In this document: in pieces, positions 8,765 to 18,403 of the stretch
Layout: each line of letters starts with the position of its first letter
Numbering within the stretch: position 1 is the first letter of the stretch
Source: Bacteroidota bacterium
GTDB lineage: Bacteria; Bacteroidota; Rhodothermia; Rhodothermales; Rubricoccaceae
Direction of reading: 5' to 3'
Length of the DNA: 64,000 nt
Assembly (NCBI GenBank): GCA_039821555.1
Contig: JBCBNX010000012.1
Span: 1-64,000, forward strand
Notes under the pieces: generated by a model
What the model saw: only the letters and a program-made list of their open reading frames with translations
What the model was told of the DNA's origin: nothing
Databases searched by the model: none
Program-made: the position numbers and the translations under genes

Positions 8765-9793
8765 ATGCGACTTTTACTCCTGACCGTCCTCACGCTGACC
8801 CTCGTGCTCGGGGCTGCCCCGACCTCCGAGGCGCAGAACGACATCGAGCGGGACAAGCTCGCGCAGACGGGGATGAAGTTCCTCAGCATCTCCGCTGACC
8901 CGCGTGCCGCGGCGATGGGCAGCGCAGCCACGGCGCGCGAAGGTGGCTCGGCCATGCTGTTCTACAACCCCGCCGGGATGGTTCGCTTCGATGGCGCTGT
9001 GGATGCGATGTTTGGGCAGACGCAATGGATTGCGGACATCTCGTACAACTTCGGAAGCATCGCCTACCGCCCGCTCGGCGGACGCCTCGGCGTGATTGGT
9101 GTGAGCCTCACCTTCGCGGACTACGGCGACCTGCAGCAGACCATCTTTGCCGAGAACGAGCAGGGCTATCTCGTCCTCGATCAGCCCATCTCGCCGCAGG
9201 CATGGAGCGTGGGCGTCGGCTATGCGCGCGCGCTGACCGACCGCTTCTCGGTAGGCGGCCAGATCAAATACGCGAGCCAAGACCTCGGTGACAGCGTCCA
9301 GGAGATCACCAGCAGTGGCGCCTTTCTGACGCAAGCCAATCAGGAGGGCGTGGTGGCCTACGACTTCGGCGTGCTCTACAAGACCGGATTCCGCAGCCTC
9401 AACTTTGCGGTGAGTGCGCGCAACTTCGCCCCGGAGGTCACCTTCGAGCAGGAGAGCTTTCAACTGCCACTCACCCTCCAGATCGGCGTTTCGATGGACG
9501 TACTCGACCTCACCGAAGTGGGCGCCGGGGACGTGCACCAGTTCGTCGTGGCGGTCGACGCGAACAACCCGCGGGACTTCTCCGAGCAGATCAAGCTGGG
9601 CGGCGAATACACCTTCGCCAACACCTTTTCTGTCCGAGGCGGCTACGTCTTCCCCGCCGATCAAGAGAGTATCAGCCTTGGCGCGGGCCTCCAGCAGTCG
9701 TTCGGCGGGATCGGCTTCGGTGCGGACTACGCCTACACCAACTTTGGCGTGTTCGACGCGGTGCAGCGCATCGGCTTCCGCCTCATGTTCTGA
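8765..9793 (+). CDS. PorV/PorQ-family outer-membrane protein
   Basis: The 342-residue beta-barrel has a signal peptide (1-23). It carries the family signature near the N-terminus (DPRAAAMGSAATA, AMLFYNPAGM) and a C-terminal barrel ending IGFRLMF. PorV-type proteins resemble FadL channels. In Bacteroidota PorV shuttles or anchors T9SS cargo after export, while relatives (PorQ, UPF0164) have less clear roles. Adjacent T9SS-type cargo genes favour a secretion role. It lies 51 bp after the preceding gene and 47 bp before the next, so these genes probably form one operon. Confidence 0.82.
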   Translation: MRLLLLTVLTLTLVLGAAPTSEAQNDIERDKLAQTGMKFLSISADPRAAAMGSAATAREGGSAMLFYNPAGMVRFDGAVDAMFGQTQWIADISYNFGSIAYRPLGGRLGVIGVSLTFADYGDLQQTIFAENEQGYLVLDQPISPQAWSVGVGYARALTDRFSVGGQIKYASQDLGDSVQEITSSGAFLTQANQEGVVAYDFGVLYKTGFRSLNFAVSARNFAPEVTFEQESFQLPLTLQIGVSMDVLDLTEVGAGDVHQFVVAVDANNPRDFSEQIKLGGEYTFANTFSVRGGYVFPADQESISLGAGLQQSFGGIGFGADYAYTNFGVFDAVQRIGFRLMF

Positions 9794-9840
9794 CGGGCCA
9801 CCCGACCCCTGCTCTCACTTGCCTCTCTACCCCAGCCTCC

Positions 9841-11121
9841 ATGCTCACGCTCGTTCCTTCTGGGGCTTCTTTGGTCCGTACCCTGCTCCTCCTGGTGCCG
9901 CTCGTGCTCCTCTTCGGGTGCGATACGGATACCACGACGCTCTTTGATCCGGATCTCCAAGCTGGCCCCGATCCGGTGCTCGGGGGCTTGGCACCTGATC
10001 CCGCCAGCATCGTCTTGGCTGGGATCGACGCCGTCACCCTGACGGGGCAGAACTTCTCGGCGACTCCCAGCGACAACCTGGTGTACTTCAACCAGACGCG
10101 GGCAGAGGTCCTCGAAGCGTCCGCTACCCAGCTGATCGTCCGTGCGCCCAACGTCCCTGGCGACGATGTGGGCGTCCGCATCGCGGTGCTCGGCGCTGAG
10201 AACTACAGTGCGACGCTACCCTACGCGCTGGTCTCGGCCACGACGGAGGTGGAGGGCCTGCTCGGCACCGACGAACCGGGCTCAGTCGTCGTGGAGGCGG
10301 CTACAGGCGATGCAGTCGTGGCCATCCTCGACGGTGACACGCAGGGCGGAGATGACACCGGCTTGATCCGCCTCTCTGCGGCCACGGGACGGAGCAACTA
10401 CCTAACAGCCCCCCAATTTCTCTACAGCAGCATTGCATTCGGTCCGGACAACGTCATTGTTGGTGCACGCGGCCAGCGGGCCCTGTTTCGGCTCCCAGAA
10501 GGGGGGCCGCCGCAAACGTACCAGGCCATATCAGGGTCGCCGAATCCCACCCTCGTATCTGTCGCGTTTGATGACATGGGAGGAGTTTGGACAGGCAGCA
10601 GCAACGGCAACATCTATTACGTGCCGGCGGGGGGCGGCAGCTCTGAGCCGAGTGAGGTAATCGGAGCCGTCCGGGCCGTGGCCTACTTCGACAGCTTTCT
10701 CTACGCAGCGGTCACGCGCGCTGGGGTGAGCGAGATTGTCCGGTTCCCTGTGATGGGCGGGTCTATGCTCGGACCAGAAGAGCTTTACGCCACCCTGAGT
10801 GTCGACCAAGGCATCGCTACGTCGATTGCGGTTGCCCAGGATGGGACGTTGTTCGTCGGTACTGACTTCATCGAGCGAACGTCCTTCCGCGACCCGGTCT
10901 ACGTGATCTCAACGGACCGTGTGGTGGAGCCGCTCTACACCGGCATCTTGGGGTCGCAGCAAAGTGGCGGCCGTGTAGCGATCGTCAATTTTGCCTGGGA
11001 TGGCGGCACGGGGCTGTACACCATCCGTCGCTTCGAAATTGGCGAGGCGGGCAGCGTGGCCAACCCGCTCACCATTACCTACGACCTGGTCCGTATCGAG
11101 ACGCGCACCCAAGGCAGCTAA
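9841..11121 (+). CDS. Lipoprotein with IPT/TIG domain and propeller-like repeats
   Basis: The 426-residue protein has a type II signal peptide with lipobox LLFGC (Cys near residue 27). An IPT/TIG-like immunoglobulin fold follows at about 47-115 (PASIVLAGIDAVTLTGQNFS). The remainder resembles a beta-propeller or NHL-like repeat set (SIAFGPDNVIVGARGQ, SVAFDDMGGVWTGS, SIAVAQDGTLFVGT). It is likely anchored to a membrane and exposed at the envelope. The short gap after the PorV-like gene supports a shared transcript. No enzymatic motif is visible. Confidence 0.7.
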   Translation: MLTLVPSGASLVRTLLLLVPLVLLFGCDTDTTTLFDPDLQAGPDPVLGGLAPDPASIVLAGIDAVTLTGQNFSATPSDNLVYFNQTRAEVLEASATQLIVRAPNVPGDDVGVRIAVLGAENYSATLPYALVSATTEVEGLLGTDEPGSVVVEAATGDAVVAILDGDTQGGDDTGLIRLSAATGRSNYLTAPQFLYSSIAFGPDNVIVGARGQRALFRLPEGGPPQTYQAISGSPNPTLVSVAFDDMGGVWTGSSNGNIYYVPAGGGSSEPSEVIGAVRAVAYFDSFLYAAVTRAGVSEIVRFPVMGGSMLGPEELYATLSVDQGIATSIAVAQDGTLFVGTDFIERTSFRDPVYVISTDRVVEPLYTGILGSQQSGGRVAIVNFAWDGGTGLYTIRRFEIGEAGSVANPLTITYDLVRIETRTQGS

Positions 11122-11234
11122 TGCGCACCGTTCCGCTTCAGACTCTTCAATCCTGAGTGGCTTCTTGGGACCCACTCAACCTCTAGGCAGCGCACACGGC
11201 GCCGCCGTCCTCTCTCACTAAGTGCTCCAGCACC

Positions 11235-12692
11235 ATGCACAAACTGATACTCTCGGCCCTCATACTGGGCCTAACAGCTTCGACTGCGTTCGCGCAGTCC
11301 TACGTCTTCCAAGGCAATTTCCCGGATCCAATCGTTGAGCTCGGCGGTCTCGGCGGCCATGGTGTCGCGGTGGACCCGGATGGCAAATTCTGGTTCGAAG
11401 GCTTCGGCGCTACCGACAGCGTTCAGGTGGCGGCGCTCGGCAACGAGTTCTTCCCGGTCCGCGTCATCTACGTCTACAACGCCGACGGGACCCCGGCGAG
11501 CTTCAACCCGGTCAAGTTCGTGGACTACGCCGACGGCGTAACGCCGCGGGACACGCTCGGTGGCTTCGTGACGCGCGACGGCGACGGCAACCTCGCGTGG
11601 GAGGGCCGCTCCAACCGCGGCCTCCGCGCGGATCGGGACGGTAACATCCTGGCCTCGAACTTCAACACGCTGTTCAAGCTCGACTACCAGACCGGCGAGG
11701 GTCTCGCCCGCGCTGACTTCCCGGACTACTGCTCGCTTACGCAGGCCGCCTCGGACGACAATGGCAGTGTCTACGTGATGGGCGTCTGCCCCTTCACCGT
11801 GCCGATCCGCGAACTCGACTCTAACCTCAACTTCATCGCGAACGTGGCGGCCGAGTCGTCAAACTTCTCGCGCTCGGTGACGGCGTCCGCGAACGGCCTC
11901 TGGGTCTACGAGACGGACTACGAGAACACCTACACGATCCTCCACAACCGGGCGGACGAGTTCAGCCCGTTCGACTCGGTGGGTGTAGCATTCCGCGGCA
12001 TGCGCACGGAATCGGGCGCGGTACACCCGGTGACGGGCAACCTCTGGTTCAGCTCTGGTAACTCGCTCAATGGTCCCAACCAGGACCCCGATGAAACGTC
12101 GTTCTGGAATGCCAATACCTGGTATGAGTTTACACCCGGAGACGTACACGACCTCGATGGGACGGAAACCCCGCTCGACTCGCTCGTGTGGGGAGGTTGC
12201 ACCTCATTCGAGGATGACGAGGCCACACCTCAGTATGATGGCTTTTGCGAGGACCCGAACGAAGCAAATGGACGCATGAAGGCTCGCCCGCGCGGCATCG
12301 CGTTCTCGCCGGACGGCATGCGTGCCTACGTGACGGGCTTCAGCGCGCTCTCGACCGACCCCGGTGGTCAGGTCCAGTTGTTTGAACTGATGAACGTCGC
12401 CATCGAAGAAGGCGCCGAACTGCCGACTTCGGTGACGCTCGGACAGAACTACCCGAACCCGTTCACCTCCGAAACCAAGATCGGCTTTGAAGTGCAGCAG
12501 GCCGCTCAGGTGCAGCTCGTCGTCTACGACATGTTGGGCCGTGAAGTCGCCATGCCGATGGACGACTACCTCACGCCGAACACCTACACCGCCACCGTCG
12601 ACACGCGCAACATGGCGCCGGGCACGTATGTCTACACGCTCCGGGTCAACGGCCAGGTCGTCAGCAGCAACCAGATGACGAAGGTGGACTAA
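11235..12692 (+). CDS. T9SS cargo protein with NHL/SMP-like repeats and type A sorting domain
   Basis: The 485-residue protein has a signal peptide (1-20, ending AFAQ). The body has repeats of the kind GHGVAVDPDGKFWFEG and GIAFSPDGMRAYVTG, as in beta-propellers. The last 85 residues are a clear T9SS type A sorting domain: LGQNYPNPFTSETKI, VYDMLGREV, MAPGTYVYTLRVNG. It is therefore exported across the outer membrane and anchored or released. It is the last gene of the series, and a strong terminator follows 35 bp downstream. Confidence 0.82.
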   Translation: MHKLILSALILGLTASTAFAQSYVFQGNFPDPIVELGGLGGHGVAVDPDGKFWFEGFGATDSVQVAALGNEFFPVRVIYVYNADGTPASFNPVKFVDYADGVTPRDTLGGFVTRDGDGNLAWEGRSNRGLRADRDGNILASNFNTLFKLDYQTGEGLARADFPDYCSLTQAASDDNGSVYVMGVCPFTVPIRELDSNLNFIANVAAESSNFSRSVTASANGLWVYETDYENTYTILHNRADEFSPFDSVGVAFRGMRTESGAVHPVTGNLWFSSGNSLNGPNQDPDETSFWNANTWYEFTPGDVHDLDGTETPLDSLVWGGCTSFEDDEATPQYDGFCEDPNEANGRMKARPRGIAFSPDGMRAYVTGFSALSTDPGGQVQLFELMNVAIEEGAELPTSVTLGQNYPNPFTSETKIGFEVQQAAQVQLVVYDMLGREVAMPMDDYLTPNTYTATVDTRNMAPGTYVYTLRVNGQVVSSNQMTKVD

Positions 12693-12726
12693 GTCCCTCT
12701 GAACTTGACGTTGCTGTTCGTCATTC

Positions 12727-12759
12727 GGGGGTGCCAGGCACATGGAGCCTGGCACCCCC
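12727..12759 (+). terminator. Strong intrinsic terminator hairpin
   Basis: GGGGGTGCCAGGC and GCCTGGCACCCCC form a perfect 13-bp stem with a 7-nt loop, followed by GTTGTTCTC. It closes the outer-membrane/T9SS gene series that starts at 3248. Confidence 0.8.
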
Positions 12760-12806
12760 GTTGTTCTCAGACTATTCCGATCGACTCCACTCAACTGCTT
12801 GCGACT

Positions 12807-14597
12807 ATGTCTCGATTGATTCTGTTATTGTGCCTTGGTGTATGTGTATCGTGGCCAGCGATTGCTCAAGAGGTGCCACCCAAGCAGGAATTCCGCGGAG
12901 CCTGGATTGCTACAGTCATCAACCTCGACTGGCCGCTCAATCCTGTTGAGCCCACCGACGTGAAGAAGCGCCGCATGGAAATCCTGCTGGATGGTCTGCA
13001 GGCTGCCGGTGTCAACGCGGTGCTCTTCCAAATCCGCTCCGAGGCGGACGCCATGTATGTTTCCGAGACGGAGCCCTGGTCCGTGTGGCTCACGGGTTCG
13101 CAGGGCACGCCGCCCGATCCGTTCTTCGATCCACTCGCGTTCGCGATCGAAGAGGCACACAAGCGCGGTATGGAACTCCACGCGTGGCTGAATCCCTTCC
13201 GCGTGCAGCGCGCTGTGGGGAGCAGCCCGACCTCGCCCGACCATATCTCGAATCGTCGCCCGGAGTGGACCTTCACAATCGGCGGCATCCAGGTGCTCGA
13301 TCCCGGTATCCCTGCAGCCCGCGACTACGTGGTCGATGTCGTGGCCGAAGTCGCCAACAACTACGATGTGGACGGCATCCACTTCGACGACTATTTCTAC
13401 CCGTATCCGCCCAACCAGATCACGAACCAGGACGACGACACTTTCGCGGAGTACAACCGCGGGATCACCAACCGGGGCGTCTGGCGCCGCGAGAACATCG
13501 ACTTGTTCGTGGAAGCCGTCCAGGACACGCTGCTCGCGATCAACCCCGATATCAACTACGGCATCAGCCCGTTCGGCATCTGGAAGAACGGCGTCCCGCC
13601 CGGAATCGTCGGACTGGATGCCTACAGCGTGATCTACGGCGATGCGGTCACGTGGCTCAACGAGCAGACCATCGACTACCTCTCTCCACAACTCTACTGG
13701 GCCTTTGGCGGCGGCCAGGACTACGGCAAGCTCGCGCCGTGGTGGGCCTCGGTCGCCAACGAGCGGCACCTCTATCACGGACTCGGCGCCTACCGGACGA
13801 ACTACTCGCGCGACGAGATTCCGCGCCAGATCCGTCTGAATCGCGGTAATGATGACATCCAGGGGCAGATTCTCTTCCGCGCGCTCAACGTGACGGGGAA
13901 CTCCCTGTCGCTCCGCGACTCGTTGCAGGCGGAGTACTACCGCCATCCGGCGCTCCCACCAACGATGCCATGGAAGGACATGACGGCCCCCGAGGGTCCG
14001 GGGATGCTAAACTTCACGTGGGACGGCGATGAGGCGGTGCTCAATTGGGACGCCTCGGTCGAAGTCGAAGGCGCGGCGGCCTCTCGGTTCTACGCAGTCT
14101 ACCGCATTAACGCAGCCGAAGAACCCGACTACGAAGCGGCGTTCGAGGACCCGCGCAACCTGCTCGCCCTCACGGACCAGACTACCTACACGGACACGCC
14201 CGTCCAAAGCGCGAACCCGTACTACTACACCGTCCGGGCCGTCAGCGCGAATTCGATCGAGAGCGTCCGCAGCAACGAGGTCGTCCTCGAAGGGCGCGCG
14301 GTAGATGCGGAAGCCGATCAGCCTGTCATGGCGCGGCTGGTCCAGAATTATCCGAACCCGTTCGTGGGTCGCACTACTATCGCGTTCGTGCTGGATCGCC
14401 CCGCGACGGTCTCGCTGCGCGTCTACGACGCGCTAGGCCGCGCGGTCGCCACACTACTCGACCGTGCAGACCTGGGCGTTGGCCCGCATACCGCCGAGTG
14501 GGAAACGTCAGGTCGTTCCCTCAGCAGCGGTACCTACTTCTACATGCTCGACGTGGACAACCAGCGGCAGACGGGCAAGATGACGCTGCTACGCTAA
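12807..14597 (+). CDS. Family-10-like glycosylhydrolase (DUF187/GHL10) with T9SS sorting domain
   Basis: The 596-residue secreted enzyme has a signal peptide (1-18, ending AIAQ) and the GHL10 hallmarks FRGAWIATVINLDWP, VNAVLFQIRSEADAMY, HAWLNPFR, DGIHFDDYFYPYP and GISPFGIW. A fibronectin III-like segment lies at about 410-500 and a T9SS type A sorting domain at the C-terminus (QNYPNPFVGRTTIAF, YDALGRAVA, SSGTYFYMLDVD). Family members act on peptidoglycan-like or other beta-linked glycans; the exact substrate is unknown. A lipoprotein paralogue lies at 18404-19942, and an amidase and propeller gene lie between them. Confidence 0.85.
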   Translation: MSRLILLLCLGVCVSWPAIAQEVPPKQEFRGAWIATVINLDWPLNPVEPTDVKKRRMEILLDGLQAAGVNAVLFQIRSEADAMYVSETEPWSVWLTGSQGTPPDPFFDPLAFAIEEAHKRGMELHAWLNPFRVQRAVGSSPTSPDHISNRRPEWTFTIGGIQVLDPGIPAARDYVVDVVAEVANNYDVDGIHFDDYFYPYPPNQITNQDDDTFAEYNRGITNRGVWRRENIDLFVEAVQDTLLAINPDINYGISPFGIWKNGVPPGIVGLDAYSVIYGDAVTWLNEQTIDYLSPQLYWAFGGGQDYGKLAPWWASVANERHLYHGLGAYRTNYSRDEIPRQIRLNRGNDDIQGQILFRALNVTGNSLSLRDSLQAEYYRHPALPPTMPWKDMTAPEGPGMLNFTWDGDEAVLNWDASVEVEGAAASRFYAVYRINAAEEPDYEAAFEDPRNLLALTDQTTYTDTPVQSANPYYYTVRAVSANSIESVRSNEVVLEGRAVDAEADQPVMARLVQNYPNPFVGRTTIAFVLDRPATVSLRVYDALGRAVATLLDRADLGVGPHTAEWETSGRSLSSGTYFYMLDVDNQRQTGKMTLLR

Positions 14598-14620
14598 CGT
14601 GCAGGCGGAGACCACACGAG

Positions 14621-14653
14621 AGCGCCGAGACGATGTCAAAACGTCTCGGCGCT
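14621..14653. terminator. Bidirectional terminator hairpin
   Basis: AGCGCCGAGACG and CGTCTCGGCGCT make a perfect 12-bp stem between two convergent genes (glycosylhydrolase on plus, amidase on minus), so it can serve both. Confidence 0.7.
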
Positions 14654-14679
14654 TCTCTGTTTATGTTGCGAATCCGAGT

Positions 14680-17220
14680 CTACCTGACGAGCAGCACCTT
14701 CTGGGTTGCGCGCTGCCCATCGGCGCGCACCTCCACGACATAGACGCCGCTTGCCAGGCCCGAAGCGTCCCACGTCAGCGCGTGCCGTCCAGCAGCGTGC
14801 GGCTGCCCTGCGGCGAGCCGGGCTACTTCCGCGCCGAGGACATTGTAGACCGTGAGGGTCACATCGGCGGCCTCGGGAAGCGAGAAGCGCAGCGTCGTCG
14901 TGCTCGTGAACGGGTTCGGGTAGGCGGCGTCGAGCGCGAAGACATCCGGTAACGGGCCATCGTCCTCGACGTCGACGACCATGCGTTCCTCGACGAGTCG
15001 GAGGTCGTCGATCCAGATCGAACCAAAGGCCGGGCTGCCAGGGACGTAGGTGAGCTGGATGCTGTCGAAGCGCAGGGTACCGTCGAGTGTGCCGTCGCCG
15101 ATCCAACTGCCGACCTCGCCGCTCGCCATGTCCCACGAGACGACGTTCCACCCGAGCCAGTCGATCGTGAACCAGGGGCTCACCTCGGTGCCTGCGGAGG
15201 CCGTACCGAGGCCGTCGTCTACGGCGAAACGGATCTGGTTGCCGCTGCCATCGCCAAACACGTAGGCCTGTAACTGCCGGTTCGGCTGGAACCGCAGCTC
15301 GAACGGCGGCCCCGCGTTGAGAAACTCGCGGATCAGCCACACAGAAGCCTGCGTGTCCCACCCGTAGTCGAGGCGCATGGCGAGCTCGCTGTCGGTGAGC
15401 AGGTTGACGATCGAGTCGTCGGCCGAAGCATCCGTAGCCTCGGTCACGATGCCAATCGTGGAGCCGCTCTGCTGCGGGACCCACCAGCGGCGGTCGAAGT
15501 CCTCGTCGAAGCTGTCGATCTCGGTGGCGACCCACTCCTGGTCGCTGGTGGTGAAGGTGAACTGCTGGGTGTCGGGCTGCTGGTTCAGGAAGTCGTCTTC
15601 GAGACCGGGGAGCGCGATGTATCTATAGCTCGTCTCCGGGCGCAGATCCTCCTCGGGGAAAATGGTGACAACGCTCTGGACGACATCGCCCACTTCGATC
15701 TCATACAGCTCCACCGTAGCGGAGGCAGGCTGGCCGCTCGCCGTCTCTTCGAGGCGGATGCGTCCCTCGGCGGACTCAGGCTTGACGCGCTCGCTGTAGG
15801 CCACCGTCACGACGGGGCGGAGCTCCACGTCGCTCGCGCGGCTGAGGCGCGCGCCTGCGATGCGTGGCGGAGCCGTGTCCGGAAAGCTCGTCGTGAAGCT
15901 TAGCGTGAAGGCATCGCCCGGTGTGCCGTCGGCGTTGCCGTCGAAGGGGTCACCGAGTGCGCCCTGCGCTGTGCTGGCGAGCGTCAAGGTGTAGGCCGTG
16001 CGGGGGAGCAGCGTGTCAGGATCGATGGTGAGGCGGGTGCTCTCATCGTTCCAGGCGAACGAGAGGGCTTGCGCAGGCGAAAGCGAGGCGGCCTGCTCTA
16101 CGCTGTTCCGGTCCATCGGGCGGCTGAAGGCGACCGTGAGCGGGTCGGTGAGCCGGTAGTTGCCGTCGTCCGCGACCGGGATCGTCTCAGTGACCGACGG
16201 GGCCACCGTCGAGAAGAGGCCGTAATCGGCGAAGGTGAAAAACGTGTCGGACACCGCGACCGTCGTCTCCAGCGAGCGGAAGCCCTCGGCCGCGATCGTC
16301 ACCGGATAAGTGCCTGGGCCGGGCAGCGCGTCGAGGTAGTAGAAGCCGTTGCGGAGGCGATTGGGGTCGGGCGAGTACTGATTGAACAGCGACTCGAACG
16401 TATCGGTCGTGTAAGTCTGGTCGCCGATCGTGATCGTCGCGCCGTTGATGGGCTGGTCGTTCTCGGCGTCTGCGATGATGCCCGTGGCGATGGCCTTCGC
16501 CGGACGCTCTAGCTCGAAGTACTGCAGAATGCTCCAAAACATGGCCCGGGCTTCGAGGCGCTTCCAGTCCGCGTTCATGTTTCGCTGGTTCTGCGTCGGG
16601 TTGGTGTGGAAGCTGGCCTCCGAGAGCGCCGACGGCATCAGCGAGAAGCTCTGGACGAAGTTGCGCGACCCTTTCGGTGTTGTGGCCGTCGAGCGGCACG
16701 ACGATGCGCCGTAGAAGTCGCACTCGCCCCAGGCGCCGCGGTTGGAGAGCGGCGCGCGCATGCTGCGGCCGAGCATCTGCCCCATGAGTTCGCTCCAACG
16801 GCGTCCGCCGTTGTAGGGCGGCGACGGCTCTGCCCCGCTGATAAGCTGCGGCCAGAGCACGAAGATCGACCGCGCCTCGGGTGGCCCGGCGTTGCTGTGG
16901 ATCGAGTGGAAGTGGTCTGCCGCGACGCGGTTGGCATCGTCCGTGCGCTGGCTCAAGCCTACCTGCTGGCTGTCGTTGGTGCGCGAGAGGTAGACCGTGT
17001 CGATGTCGGTTTCCTCCATCAGAATGCGCTGCAGCTCGCGGCCGATGCGCAGCACCTTGTTGGCCTCGGAGTAGCCAAACACGCCGACGTTCTCGTTTTG
17101 GCTATGGCCCGGGTCGAGATAGAGGCTCCAACCGGAGAGACCGGTGACTTCCTGCGCTGAGGCAGGTAGGGCGAGGAGAAGGACGAGGGCGGTGGCAAAA
17201 AAGCGCATAGGCCTAGTCAT
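14680..17220 (-). CDS. Secreted N-acetylmuramoyl-L-alanine amidase with T9SS sorting domain
   Basis: This protein of about 846 residues has a signal peptide (ALVLLLALPASAQ) and an N-terminal Amidase_3 domain. The zinc and catalytic pattern is visible: LYLDPGHSQNE, a Glu in GYSEANK, FHSIHSNAG and ALSEASFHTN. A carboxypeptidase-regulatory-like domain, Ig-like domains (VTVAYSERVKPESAEG) and a C-terminal T9SS sorting domain follow (DAAYPNPFTSTTTLRFS, YNVLGAEVARL, GVYVVEVRADG). It should cleave the amide between MurNAc and L-Ala in peptidoglycan outside the cell. Start codons at 17220 and 17208 are both plausible. It lies 46 bp downstream of a propeller gene on the same strand and is probably co-transcribed with it. 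Confidence 0.85.
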   Translation of the reverse strand: MTRPMRFFATALVLLLALPASAQEVTGLSGWSLYLDPGHSQNENVGVFGYSEANKVLRIGRELQRILMEETDIDTVYLSRTNDSQQVGLSQRTDDANRVAADHFHSIHSNAGPPEARSIFVLWPQLISGAEPSPPYNGGRRWSELMGQMLGRSMRAPLSNRGAWGECDFYGASSCRSTATTPKGSRNFVQSFSLMPSALSEASFHTNPTQNQRNMNADWKRLEARAMFWSILQYFELERPAKAIATGIIADAENDQPINGATITIGDQTYTTDTFESLFNQYSPDPNRLRNGFYYLDALPGPGTYPVTIAAEGFRSLETTVAVSDTFFTFADYGLFSTVAPSVTETIPVADDGNYRLTDPLTVAFSRPMDRNSVEQAASLSPAQALSFAWNDESTRLTIDPDTLLPRTAYTLTLASTAQGALGDPFDGNADGTPGDAFTLSFTTSFPDTAPPRIAGARLSRASDVELRPVVTVAYSERVKPESAEGRIRLEETASGQPASATVELYEIEVGDVVQSVVTIFPEEDLRPETSYRYIALPGLEDDFLNQQPDTQQFTFTTSDQEWVATEIDSFDEDFDRRWWVPQQSGSTIGIVTEATDASADDSIVNLLTDSELAMRLDYGWDTQASVWLIREFLNAGPPFELRFQPNRQLQAYVFGDGSGNQIRFAVDDGLGTASAGTEVSPWFTIDWLGWNVVSWDMASGEVGSWIGDGTLDGTLRFDSIQLTYVPGSPAFGSIWIDDLRLVEERMVVDVEDDGPLPDVFALDAAYPNPFTSTTTLRFSLPEAADVTLTVYNVLGAEVARLAAGQPHAAGRHALTWDASGLASGVYVVEVRADGQRATQKVLLVR

Positions 17221-17266
17221 TGATAGATGTCCGATCTGCGAGGTGTGGGGCGAGCCTGGTCGCAGA

Positions 17267-18223
17267 TCACTCATCGTCAATCGTCAGTGTGTAAATCGTG
17301 CCGGCGTTGTCGTCGAAGGCGATCTGGGTGCCGTCGGGCGACCACGCGGGGTTCATCTCCAGCGCTTCGCTCGTGGTGAGTTGGACGATGTCGGAGCCGT
17401 CGGCGCGCGCGGCGAAGAGGTCCGCGGCCGTGAAGGTGTAGCCGTTGTCCTGCGTCCGCATGAACGCCACCCACTGCCCGTCGGGCGACCACGTGGGGCG
17501 GTGGCCCCGACCAAGGCTTGTCAGGCCCGAGCCGTCGGCGTTCATCACAAACAGGTCCCCGCCAACCACCTCAAAGGCGACCTGCCGGGTGTCTGGCGAA
17601 CCCGCCGCATTGATGATGCGCTCCGTGCGGAGGTAGCGCGCGCGGCTGCCGTCGGGGCGGAGCACGACGAGCCCGGAGGCGGGATGCTCAGCGTAGACCG
17701 TGCGTGCTTTCTGCCTGGCCTCTATGCCAGAAAGGCCCGTCGCGAGAGCCTCCGCCTCGTCGTCGGCGACCAGCACCACGGTGCCGTCCGCCCGCCAGCG
17801 GGGGAGCGTAGGCATACTTGCGCGGTAGTCGGTGAGCGTGCGTGTCTCCGCGGTTGCCAAGTCGAAGACCTTCACGGCATCCGAGCGACGCGGTCCTTCG
17901 AAGCGGGCGACCCGAGCCACGATCGCGTTGCCGGAGGGCGCCCATGCAGCGGTAAAGCCGGCGCCTGCTTCCGCCGTGATTTGCTGCGGCGCGGCCCCAT
18001 CAGCGTTCGCTACCCATAGACCGTCGTAGCTCGGTCGGGAGAACGCAAGTTGGGTGCCGTCGGGCGACCAACTCGGATGGGCGAAGGGCTCCGACGCGTC
18101 GCCGACGACGGGCACGGCGGTGCCGACGGCACGCAGCTGGCCGTATGCGGGTGCACCCGCGCTGGCAACGAGACAGAGCAACGCTACGAGAGCGCGAGAT
18201 AGGGAAGGGGTCGAGGCTGGCAT
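17267..18223 (-). CDS. TolB-like PD40 beta-propeller protein, exported
   Basis: The 318-residue protein starts with a signal peptide ending APAYGQ; ATG 18223 is preferred to an upstream in-frame start. It contains repeated PD40/WD40-like blades: HPSWSPDGTQLAFSRP, GHRPTWSPDGQWVAFMR, NPAWSPDGTQIAFDDN. This matches the TolB propeller type, but there is no TolB N-terminal domain or Tol-Pal neighbourhood. Such stand-alone propellers are probably periplasmic scaffolds. Its likely operon partner is the amidase. Confidence 0.75.
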   Translation of the reverse strand: MPASTPSLSRALVALLCLVASAGAPAYGQLRAVGTAVPVVGDASEPFAHPSWSPDGTQLAFSRPSYDGLWVANADGAAPQQITAEAGAGFTAAWAPSGNAIVARVARFEGPRRSDAVKVFDLATAETRTLTDYRASMPTLPRWRADGTVVLVADDEAEALATGLSGIEARQKARTVYAEHPASGLVVLRPDGSRARYLRTERIINAAGSPDTRQVAFEVVGGDLFVMNADGSGLTSLGRGHRPTWSPDGQWVAFMRTQDNGYTFTAADLFAARADGSDIVQLTTSEALEMNPAWSPDGTQIAFDDNAGTIYTLTIDDE

Positions 18224-18403
18224 CGGCGTGGACGGTAGCGAAGCAGGGCGGGGTAGTATAGGCTCCGAACTATCGCGACCGGTATCGGGGACGCCTTTTG
18301 GTAGCGCTCCCATCGCCTATTTGAGCGGATTCCCGACCGAACCGCGGGACCCGGTTCGTATGCTTTCCCGTCCTACGCGATCGTCGATTTGGCCTGTCCG
18401 CCT

